NCBI GenBank assembly: GCA_002068375.1
Contig: MVZL01000058.1
Location: 1 to 7,439 of the forward strand
From: Tenericutes bacterium ADurb.BinA155
GTDB taxonomy: Bacteria > Bacillota_I > Bacilli_A > RFN20 > CAG-826
DNA: 7,439 nt
Reading direction: 5' to 3'
Below the pieces are notes generated by a model. It worked only from the letters and a program-made list of their open reading frames with translations, was not told the DNA's origin and did not search any database. The position numbers were made by a program, and so were the translations under genes. This document shows positions 1 to 4,107 of this stretch, piece by piece (position 1 is the first letter of the stretch; each line of letters begins with the position of its first letter).

Positions 1-206
1 CCGCCGATAACGTCAATACCTTCAAGAACGGCAAACTTTCCGACGAAGGCTCCTTATTCGAGACTGGTGATACCTTCGATATGTCAACCTATTCTAAATA
101 CTTCCCGAATGGATCCAAACTCGATAATGGCAAGAGCTTAGGCTACACGATTTCCTTCGACACCGTGTCCGCGTCGAAAGCCCGGATCACCTTCAAAGCC
201 GCCTAA
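1..206 (+). CDS. C-terminal end of a probable secreted protein (partial)
   Basis: The frame beginning at base 3 is open for 67 codons and ends with TAA at 204-206; the gene starts outside the window. The visible residues are rich in Gly, Ser, Thr, Asp, Asn and aromatic residues, with alternating patterns such as GDTFDMSTYSKYF, NGKSLGYTISF and ARITFKAA. This suggests a beta-sandwich at the end of an exported protein. There is no LPXTG motif and no C-terminal membrane segment. The pattern is reminiscent of the C-terminal beta domain of some secreted M6-type metalloproteases of Bacilli, but no catalytic region is in view, so that is only a guess. A strong terminator follows after 18 bases, so the gene ends its own transcript. 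That it is coding is fairly sure; its function is not known. Confidence 0.6.
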   Translation, partial: ADNVNTFKNGKLSDEGSLFETGDTFDMSTYSKYFPNGSKLDNGKSLGYTISFDTVSASKARITFKAA

Positions 207-224
207 ACGTCCTTCACCAATGAT

Positions 225-251
225 GCCCCCGACCTCTCGGGGGCTTTTTTT
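225..251 (+). terminator. Strong intrinsic terminator
   Basis: An 8-bp perfect stem, GCCCCCGA (225-232) with TCGGGGGC (237-244), closes a 4-base loop and is followed directly by seven T (245-251). It ends the upstream partial gene and separates it from the smpB promoter. Confidence 0.93.
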
Positions 252-287
252 CGAAGACTCCCCAAGGTTAAGGCCAAAACCCCTTAT

Positions 288-315
288 TTGTTTCACCCTT
301 GCTAGAGGCTATAAT
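288..315 (+). promoter_or_regulatory. Promoter of smpB-folC-folT
   Basis: A perfect TATAAT lies at 310-315. A weak -35 candidate, TTGTTT (288-293), is 16 bp upstream. The expected transcript start is near 321-323, giving a leader of about 18 bases before the smpB ATG. The promoter sits just downstream of the terminator at 225-251, as expected for a new transcription unit. Confidence 0.65.
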
Positions 316-318
316 TTC

Positions 319-334
319 TTTGCCTTAAGGCAAA
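319..334 (+). promoter_or_regulatory. 16-bp perfect palindrome over the smpB leader and ribosome binding site
   Basis: TTTGCCTTAAGGCAAA is its own reverse complement over all 16 bases, centred between 326 and 327. It begins four bases after the TATAAT box, covers the expected transcript start, and contains the only ribosome-binding-like sequence (TAAGG, 326-330) ahead of the ATG at 340. It could be an operator for a dimeric regulator. As RNA, the central bases could not all pair, so a protein-binding site fits better than a hairpin. The palindrome is seen directly; the role is inferred. Confidence 0.5.
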
Positions 335-339
335 CCAAG

Positions 340-819
340 ATGACTCGTAAGAAAGATAACTCGTTACTTCTTGAAAACCGAAGAGCTCACTTCGAGTATT
401 TTCTTTCGGACTTTTTGACCGCCGGGTTGGTTTTAACTGGGACCGAGATCAAATCCTTAAGAGCCCATAACGCTTCCTTAGCGGATGCCTATGTTCTTAT
501 CCGAAATAACGAAGTCTATCTTTGCAACATGCATATCGCCCCCTATAAAGAAGGGACGATCTATAACGTCGATCACTTAAGAGACCGGAAGCTTTTGCTC
601 AATAAGAATGAGATCCGGCGGCTTTCTTCTCGGCTTGTGGGCAAATCGATGACCTGCGTTCCGACCAAGGTCTTCCTTAGCCATGGCTACGCCAAAGTCG
701 AGATCGCTTTGGCCCAAGGGAAACAAGCTCATGATAAGCGGGCTGCCTTAAAAGAAGCGGACCTCAAGAAAAAGATCGGACAAGCGAAGCGCGATGGCAT
801 CAAAGCTTCAGGAGAATAA
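340..819 (+). CDS. smpB: SsrA-binding protein SmpB
   Basis: SmpB binds tmRNA (ssrA) and brings it to stalled ribosomes for trans-translation in the cytoplasm. The 159-residue product has the usual family length and is colinear with it: NRRAHFEYF near 13-21, the hallmark GTEIKSLR (34-41), HIAPY (65-69), RDRKLLL (81-87), VPTKVFLSHGYAKVEIALAQGK (107-128; typical VPLK..GKGK region) and DKR (132-134), ending in a basic Lys/Arg-rich tail that in the family inserts into the ribosome. The start at 340 is chosen because the family begins there; an in-frame ATG at 220 lies upstream of the promoter and next to the terminator stem, so it cannot be used. A weak TAAGG site sits 9 bases upstream. It is the first gene of an operon with folC, whose ribosome binding site is inside the last smpB codons. 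The tmRNA gene itself is not in the window. Confidence 0.96.
   Translation: MTRKKDNSLLLENRRAHFEYFLSDFLTAGLVLTGTEIKSLRAHNASLADAYVLIRNNEVYLCNMHIAPYKEGTIYNVDHLRDRKLLLNKNEIRRLSSRLVGKSMTCVPTKVFLSHGYAKVEIALAQGKQAHDKRAALKEADLKKKIGQAKRDGIKASGE
810..814 (+). promoter_or_regulatory. Ribosome binding site of folC
   Basis: AGGAG lies 9 bases before the ATG at 824 and within the last codons of smpB. It decides the folC start in favour of 824 over the in-frame ATG at 794, which has no such site and would overlap smpB by 26 bases. Confidence 0.8.
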
Positions 820-823
820 GCGT

Positions 824-2059
824 ATGGACAAAAACGGGCTTGAGCAGTATTTCCTCGATCATAACTATTCGCGTTATGAGCGGGAGCATTGGGATAACTT
901 TGTTGCAGCGATCGGTTTGAACCCCACTGTTCCGACCATCCACGTGACTGGGACCAATGGCAAAGGCACGACCTGCCTCTATATCGCTTCGATCTATGAG
1001 GCCGCGGGTTACCATGTCGCCACCTTCAATTCCCCGTTCTTTTACCATCCCAATGAGATGATCAAGATCGATGGGGTCGAGATCAGCGATGCTGATCTGC
1101 TTCGGCTCTTTTCTGCTCACCAAAAGGACTTTGAGAAATACGATCTCTCTTCTTTTGAGATCCAGGTCTATATCGCCTATACCTACTTTAACGAAAAGAA
1201 GCCCGATTTAGCGGTGATTGAGGTCGGAATGGGCGGACTTCTCGATGCGACGAACCTTGAAAATTTGCCAACGCTCCTTTCGGTGATCACCTCGGTTTCG
1301 CTGGAGCACACGGCCCAACTCGGTCGGACCGTTTCCGAGATCGCGGAGAGCAAGGGCGGCATCATCAAAGAAGCGACCCCGGTTCTTGTAGGCAAACTCG
1401 AAGAGACTGCCGATACGACCTTACGAGAACTCGCAAGACGCCATAAATCCCTTTACGACGTCGTCGATGATTATCATGGCGAGCACCTCGTCGGGAGCCA
1501 ATTCCATTTTGACTATCGACCCTATCGCGATCTCGTGATCAATAGCTTTGCGAACTATCAACTTCGAAACGCCGCGATCGCCCTCGAAGCCATAAAACTT
1601 CTCCAAGAGAGTTATCCCGTGAAGGAAGAAGCGGTCCGAAAAGGACTCTTGGTCGCTTCGCCGATTTTGCGGTTAGAGAAGCATCACAATATTTGGATCG
1701 ATGGGGCCCATAACCCCGAAGCGGTGGAAGCGTTAATGCGTTGCTTTTCCACCATCAGCGGAAACGGAAAACCCGTCCACGTGGTCTTCGCTTCTTTCAA
1801 AGATAAGAACATCGCGCTTGAATTACCGATGCTTGGAAAAGAAGCCGCGGACATCACCTTAACGACCTTTAACCATCCGCGGGCTCGCGATGAGATGGAC
1901 TATTTCCTCTACGAGGCCGACTATCCGTTTAACCCTGACTACAAGAAAGCGATCTCCGAAGATTTGGCGAAGTATCCAGATGACATCATTTTGATCTGCG
2001 GGGGCCTTGCCTTTGCCGCGATCGCCCGGAGTTACGTGGTGGATGAACTGAAGTTATGA
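824..2059 (+). CDS. folC: Folylpolyglutamate synthase / dihydrofolate synthase family (Mur ligase type)
   Basis: This ATP-dependent ligase adds glutamate to folates (and in bifunctional members to dihydropteroate), which retains them in the cytoplasm. The 411 residues match the family length. Visible motifs: the P-loop HVTGTNGKGTT (40-50), NSPFFYHPNEMIKIDG (69-84; the usual TSPH..ERI.ING region, with Phe-Phe in place of His-Leu), EVGMGGLLDATN (133-144; normally GG[RK]LDATN, here Leu), IAESKGGIIK (173-182; the equivalent of EKAGIIK, with the Lys that is carbamylated in studied homologues at 177), and DGAHNPEA (293-300), which opens the C-terminal domain. The end, ICGGLAFAAIARSYV, corresponds to the family's final G-S-L-[YF] motif. 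It starts four bases after smpB and overlaps folT by four bases. With FolT downstream, uptake plus trapping of folate is the likely role; no pterin synthesis genes are visible, so dihydrofolate synthase activity is uncertain. Confidence 0.93.
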   Translation: MDKNGLEQYFLDHNYSRYEREHWDNFVAAIGLNPTVPTIHVTGTNGKGTTCLYIASIYEAAGYHVATFNSPFFYHPNEMIKIDGVEISDADLLRLFSAHQKDFEKYDLSSFEIQVYIAYTYFNEKKPDLAVIEVGMGGLLDATNLENLPTLLSVITSVSLEHTAQLGRTVSEIAESKGGIIKEATPVLVGKLEETADTTLRELARRHKSLYDVVDDYHGEHLVGSQFHFDYRPYRDLVINSFANYQLRNAAIALEAIKLLQESYPVKEEAVRKGLLVASPILRLEKHHNIWIDGAHNPEAVEALMRCFSTISGNGKPVHVVFASFKDKNIALELPMLGKEAADITLTTFNHPRARDEMDYFLYEADYPFNPDYKKAISEDLAKYPDDIILICGGLAFAAIARSYVVDELKL

Positions 2060-3081
2060 AGGCCAAACTCAGCCCCGTTCAGAAAATGACCTTGGCCGCG
2101 ATGCTGATCGTGGTCGATATTTTAGGAACGCGGTTACCGGGTTACCTCCAGCCGACCGCCTTGTTCGGGTTCAACCGGATAAGCTTTGGACCCGCGATCG
2201 TGATTTTTTCTTCGCTCGCCTTAGGACCCTTATGGGGCGCGGTGGTGGGCGCCGGGGCGGATGTTTTGGGTTGGCTGATCCTCGGAACCCAAACGGGACC
2301 CCTCAATTTCTTCATCACGATTGTCTACGCTCTCCTTGGCATTCTTCCTTGGGCCTTATCGCTTCTCACCCGGAAGTTCCGCCACTTTGCCAGCTATCCT
2401 TGGATCCTTTATGCGATGCTTGGGGCGATCTGGGCCGTCTTCATTGGCTTTCTATTTGGGACCAATCTCTTTGATTCCACCTTCACCAAGTGGAGCATGG
2501 ATGTCCTCATTGCCAAGTGGGTCTTCTTTGGGGTCTCGCTCCTCTTATGCATCGGAACCGGAATCGGACTCTACGCCTCGAACCGTTACTTTCAAAAACG
2601 GATCTTGGATTATTCTTCCATCCCCTCTCCAGTCGAAGTCGCCTTCATCGTGATCATCGTTGAAGTGTTCCTCATGATTCTCTTAAAACCCTTCGCCTTC
2701 TATTGCAACGCCTGGCTCTATCTTGGCCAATCCTTAGAAGAGGCTTTTGGAGTCTCCTATGGGGTCTTGGTCCTTCTCTCCATTCTCTTCAGCTTCGTCG
2801 ATATCCCGTTAGCGAGCTTCTCGGTATCTTGGCTACTGATCTTTTCGAAGCATTTCATCCACACTTATGCCTATCCAGTCATTCCAGAAGAGGGGGACCC
2901 TGCCACCATGAAAGAAGTAAAACCGCGTAAGAAATCCGAGCTGAAGATCGATGAATCGCAATTAAGCGAAGAAGACCGAAAGGAACTCCACCCGAAATTC
3001 CCGTGGGGATGGGTCATCTTTTTTGGGGTTCTCGTGAGCCTCATCATCGCCTGCATGATCGTGATTTTCACCCTAAAGTAA
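2056..3081 (+). CDS. folT: Folate-type ECF transporter S component with C-terminal extension
   Basis: S components capture a vitamin and work with the shared EcfA/A'/T energizing module, which is not encoded here. The first ~180 residues fit FolT-type S components: TM1 near 10-26, FNRISFGPAIVIFSSLALGPLWGAVVGAGADVLG (39-72; the RISFG and GPLWGAVVGAGADxLG patterns are typical), then helices near 84-104, 114-134 and 150-174. The adjacent folC supports folate as the substrate. The oddity is length: 341 residues, whereas S components usually have about 170-200. Residues ~192-210 and ~232-264 look like further membrane helices, followed by a charged loop rich in Lys/Glu (about 278-312) and a last helix near 317-338. 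The ATG overlaps the folC stop (ATGA) and no good ribosome binding site is visible, so translation is probably coupled to folC. No tetrahydrofolate riboswitch is expected or seen, because the gene is internal to the operon. Substrate assignment is inference. Confidence 0.8.
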   Translation: MKAKLSPVQKMTLAAMLIVVDILGTRLPGYLQPTALFGFNRISFGPAIVIFSSLALGPLWGAVVGAGADVLGWLILGTQTGPLNFFITIVYALLGILPWALSLLTRKFRHFASYPWILYAMLGAIWAVFIGFLFGTNLFDSTFTKWSMDVLIAKWVFFGVSLLLCIGTGIGLYASNRYFQKRILDYSSIPSPVEVAFIVIIVEVFLMILLKPFAFYCNAWLYLGQSLEEAFGVSYGVLVLLSILFSFVDIPLASFSVSWLLIFSKHFIHTYAYPVIPEEGDPATMKEVKPRKKSELKIDESQLSEEDRKELHPKFPWGWVIFFGVLVSLIIACMIVIFTLK

Positions 3082-3102
3082 CAGGATCAACCTCTGATAC
3101 GG

Positions 3103-3124
3103 AAAAACGATTTCGTGCTTTTTT
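3103..3124 (+). terminator. Weak candidate terminator after folT
   Basis: ACG (3107-3109) can pair with CGT (3114-3116), and AAAA before it can pair with T residues after a GC bulge; six T follow (3119-3124). The stem is short and AT-rich. It is the only terminator-like structure between folT and the next promoter, so it is listed with low confidence; read-through is possible. Confidence 0.3.
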
Positions 3125-3183
3125 GCATAAAAACGTAAAAATTGACATAAAACCCTTGAATCTCTATTAATTTCCTTAATAAT
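3124..3183 (+). repeat. 10-bp-phased AT boxes upstream of the winged-helix gene
   Basis: Five-base AT cores occur at 10-bp steps: ATAAA (3127), AAAAA (3137), ATAAA (3147), TGAAT (3157), TTAAT (3167) and TAATA (3177). They are less regular than the array at 4016-4080 but share its spacing and its composite sequence TGACATAAAAC (3143-3153), CTTGA (3155-3159) and TCTATTAA (3163-3170). The promoter lies inside this stretch. An autoregulatory operator for the gene that follows is a plausible reading. Confidence 0.45.
3142..3170 (+). promoter_or_regulatory. Promoter of the stand-alone winged-helix gene
   Basis: A perfect -35 TTGACA (3142-3147) and a 4-of-6 -10 TATTAA (3165-3170) are separated by 17 bp. 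The transcript would start near 3177, leaving a leader of about 54 bases before the ATG at 3231. Confidence 0.65.
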
Positions 3184-3215
3184 GATTGCGCAGTAATAGG
3201 GGCCTGCCGTTTGTA

Positions 3216-3221
3216 GGAGGG
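3216..3221 (+). promoter_or_regulatory. Ribosome binding site of the winged-helix gene
   Basis: GGAGGG lies 9 bases before the ATG at 3231 and fixes that start. The in-frame TTG at 3186 has no such site and would add 15 residues that are not part of the domain. Confidence 0.8.
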
Positions 3222-3230
3222 TTTTCCCTT

Positions 3231-3545
3231 ATGGAAGTTAAACGTGCCAATGGATCGACCGTCACCGTCTTAGCACAGGAACGCGAGATCATTTCGGGCC
3301 GCCGGAAGGCATTCTTCACTCATAGCGAGTGGCAGATTTTGGACTATCTCTATCAGCGGAAGGGCACAACAGTCCCCCGGGAAGAGTTGGTCAAGGTCCT
3401 TTGGGGTGAAGATAAAGACACGCCGACCCGGACCGTTGATGTTCATATCAGCAATATCCGGAAGAAGCTTTTCACGATCAAAGGCATCCGGATCGATTCC
3501 CGTTATGGGATGGGTTATCGTCTTGTTGAGTTAAGCCGGTTTTAA
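3231..3545 (+). CDS. Stand-alone OmpR/PhoB-type winged-helix DNA-binding protein
   Basis: The 104-residue product is almost only the C-terminal effector domain (Trans_reg_C) of OmpR/PhoB response regulators. Order: an N-terminal beta-sheet (about 1-28), FTHSEWQILDYLYQRKGTTV (29-48, first helix), PREELVKVLWGED (49-61, second helix), TRTVDVHISNIRKKL (66-80, recognition helix with the typical VDVHIS.[IL]RKKL), and the wing IRIDSRYGMGYRLV (86-99). There is no receiver domain with a phosphoacceptor Asp and no room for one upstream: the in-frame extension reaches only 3186, and folT ends at 3081. It therefore probably acts without classical phosphorylation. Proteins with this domain usually bind head-to-tail direct repeats of about 10-11 bp, and such repeats lie in its own promoter region and at 4016-4080. 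Its target genes are inferred, not shown. It has its own promoter and a strong GGAGGG ribosome binding site. Confidence 0.88.
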   Translation: MEVKRANGSTVTVLAQEREIISGRRKAFFTHSEWQILDYLYQRKGTTVPREELVKVLWGEDKDTPTRTVDVHISNIRKKLFTIKGIRIDSRYGMGYRLVELSRF

Positions 3546-3560
3546 CCTTTGGTTATTTTT
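3543..3560 (+). terminator. Weak intrinsic terminator at the winged-helix stop codon
   Basis: TAACC (3543-3547, containing the stop codon) pairs with GGTTA (3551-3555) around a 3-base loop, and five T follow (3556-3560). The stem has only 5 bp, so termination may be partial. An alternative pairing, ACCTTT (3545-3550) with AAAGGT (3562-3567), exists but lacks an adjacent T run. Confidence 0.4.
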
Positions 3561-3602
3561 AAAAGGTCGTTCGCTTTCTCTTTTTGCTTTTCTTTGACAG
3601 TG

Positions 3603-3633
3603 TCCTAACGCATCCTCTTGCAAGAGTTTAGGA
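3603..3633 (+). promoter_or_regulatory. Nested inverted repeat upstream of the 48-codon gene
   Basis: CTCTTGCAAGAG (3615-3626) is a perfect 12-bp palindrome. It is flanked by TCCTAA (3603-3608) and TTAGGA (3628-3633), which are also reverse complements. A TTGACA -35-like sequence lies just before it (3594-3599), but no fitting -10 is found 15-19 bp downstream. This may be an operator or part of a structured leader. The symmetry is seen; the role is unknown. Confidence 0.4.
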
Positions 3634-3645
3634 AATCCTTATTGT

Positions 3646-3680
3646 TTATGTAGCCTACGGGCCAACATAAGATAAGGAGG
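3646..3680 (+). promoter_or_regulatory. cUACGg leader hairpin and strong ribosome binding site
   Basis: TTATGT (3646-3651) pairs with ACATAA (3665-3670), and inside it GCC (3653-3655) pairs with GGC (3660-3662) around the loop TACG. In RNA, C(UACG)G is one of the exceptionally stable tetraloops. Three bases later comes AAGGAGG (3674-3680), an almost ideal ribosome binding site 6 bases before the ATG at 3687. The hairpin may protect the transcript end or tune translation. Confidence 0.55.
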
Positions 3681-3686
3681 GACGTT

Positions 3687-3833
3687 ATGGACGATGATGT
3701 TTTCGGCGGAAAGACGGCGAAAGTCGATCCTGAGATGATGGATGCCTATTTGTCCCTCGCTCTTTCATCGAACGACGTCCCGGTCCAAGAAGCCTTAAAG
3801 AGCGAAGCCGAAAAGCCGAATAAGACCTACTAA
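3687..3833 (+). CDS. Small acidic hypothetical protein, 48 residues
   Basis: This is a short gene that ordinary length cut-offs would miss. It has an ATG 6 bases after a near-perfect AAGGAGG site, 48 codons, a TAA stop (3831-3833) and a strong terminator 25 bases later, so it is very likely translated. The product starts MDDDVFGGK and is acidic (10 Asp/Glu against 5 Lys, no Arg). It has a likely amphipathic helix around EMMDAYLSLALSS (16-28) and a charged, probably flexible tail. There is no signal peptide, membrane helix or Cys pair. Codon use (for example GTC, GCC, CCG, CTC) resembles the nearby housekeeping genes more than the ATPase genes downstream. I do not recognise a family. It lies between the stand-alone DNA-binding protein and the ATPase cassette; a role as a small partner or regulator is possible but unsupported. 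Confidence 0.72.
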   Translation: MDDDVFGGKTAKVDPEMMDAYLSLALSSNDVPVQEALKSEAEKPNKTY

Positions 3834-3857
3834 TCTTGAGAATCTCATATCAACATT

Positions 3858-3899
3858 TACCCCGCATTTTGGATTGAATCCAGATGCGGGGTATTCTTT
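3858..3899 (+). terminator. Strong hairpin terminator after the 48-codon gene
   Basis: TACCCCGCA (3858-3866) pairs with TGCGGGGTA (3885-3893). Pairing continues inward through TTT/AGA (one G-U pair), a bulged T, and GGAT (3871-3874) with ATCC (3878-3881) around a TGA loop, giving about 16 bp. The tail TTCTTT (3894-3899) is an imperfect T run. The hairpin separates the small gene from the ATPase cassette. Confidence 0.8.
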
Positions 3900-4012
3900 A
3901 CAAGAATGTGCTTTGACCGTTGTAACTTTGAAAATTTACGAGGATGGTGTATCTCTTTATCCTTGATTGATGGACGATTTCAGCCTTAAAAATGTATCCA
4001 GTCTTGGCAAAG

Positions 4013-4088
4013 GCGTTAAATTTCGATAAAACTCGATAAAGTCTATTAAACTTAAATAAAATGACATAAAACTTGATAATCTATTAAA
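4013..4088 (+). repeat. Array of WTAAW boxes at exact 10-bp steps
   Basis: Seven successive five-base cores start exactly 10 bp apart: TTAAA (4016), ATAAA (4026), ATAAA (4036), TTAAA (4046), ATAAA (4056), ATAAA (4066) and ATAAT (4076); another TTAAA follows after 8 bp (4084). The unit TCGATAAA occurs twice in direct repeat (4023-4030, 4033-4040). A longer imperfect direct repeat is also present: ATAAAACTCGATAAAG then TCTATTAA (4026-4049) and ATAAAACTTGATAA then TCTATTAA (4066-4087). One box per helical turn puts all sites on one face of the DNA, which fits a cooperative array for a regulator or intrinsically bent DNA. Confidence 0.65.
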
Positions 4089-4096
4089 ATGTCATT
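4060..4096 (+). repeat. 8-bp inverted repeat in the ATPase promoter
   Basis: AATGACAT (4060-4067) and ATGTCATT (4089-4096) are exact reverse complements separated by 21 AT-rich bases. They bracket the spacer of the candidate promoter, and the left arm contains its -35. This could be a second operator layer on top of the direct repeats, or chance in AT-rich DNA. Confidence 0.4.
4061..4090 (+). promoter_or_regulatory. Candidate promoter of the ATPase pair
   Basis: ATGACA (4061-4066) and TAAAAT (4085-4090) are each 5 of 6 to consensus, with an 18-bp spacer. This would start transcription near 4097, about 11 bases before the GTG at 4108. An alternative is TTGATA (4073-4078) with TAACAT (4096-4101) at 17 bp, which would start at the GTG itself. 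Either way the leader is very short. The promoter lies inside the phased repeat array. Confidence 0.45.
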
Positions 4097-4107
4097 AACA
4101 TGATGAC

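Larger units (their letters stand above)
3900..4107 (+). other. Non-coding AT-rich region ahead of the ATPase cassette
   Basis: No convincing gene was found on either strand. On the + strand there is only a 19-codon frame from 3970 without a ribosome binding site. On the - strand there is an open stretch of about 61 codons ending at 3898 with no ATG, GTG or TTG start supported by a ribosome binding site. The right half (4013-4107) is very AT-rich and periodic and holds the repeat array, an inverted repeat and the candidate promoter of the ATPase genes, listed separately. The left half (3900-4012) shows nothing specific apart from one TTAAA (3986-3990) that is in phase with the array. Confidence 0.6.

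Noticed and set aside
220..339. In-frame upstream extension of smpB by 40 residues from the ATG at 220
   Set aside because: It overlaps the terminator stem, lies upstream of the TATAAT promoter, and the added residues do not resemble SmpB.
800..1606. Open frames on the - strand inside folC
   Set aside because: They lie opposite strongly conserved folC codons and lack ribosome binding sites; they are shadows of the real gene.
3834..4012. tmRNA or another structured RNA near smpB
   Set aside because: Apart from the terminator hairpin and a short TGAGAATCTCA symmetry (3837-3847), no tRNA-like ends or conserved RNA features were seen.
3970..4029. A 19-codon + strand frame starting MDDFSLK
   Set aside because: It has no ribosome binding site and runs into the repeat array; a chance frame is more likely.
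3898..4080. An open frame of about 61 codons on the - strand ending with TAA at 3900-3898
   Set aside because: It has no ATG, GTG or TTG start with a ribosome binding site. Its first half is only the translation of the periodic AT repeat, and the second half matches nothing I recognise. It could be a gene remnant, but it cannot be supported.
4013..4088. CRISPR array
   Set aside because: Units are only 10 bp with no unique spacers, and there are no cas genes.
4013..4100. Replication origin or plasmid iterons
   Set aside because: No initiator gene, DnaA boxes or partition genes are present, and the flanks are chromosomal housekeeping genes. A control region for the next gene explains the repeats better.
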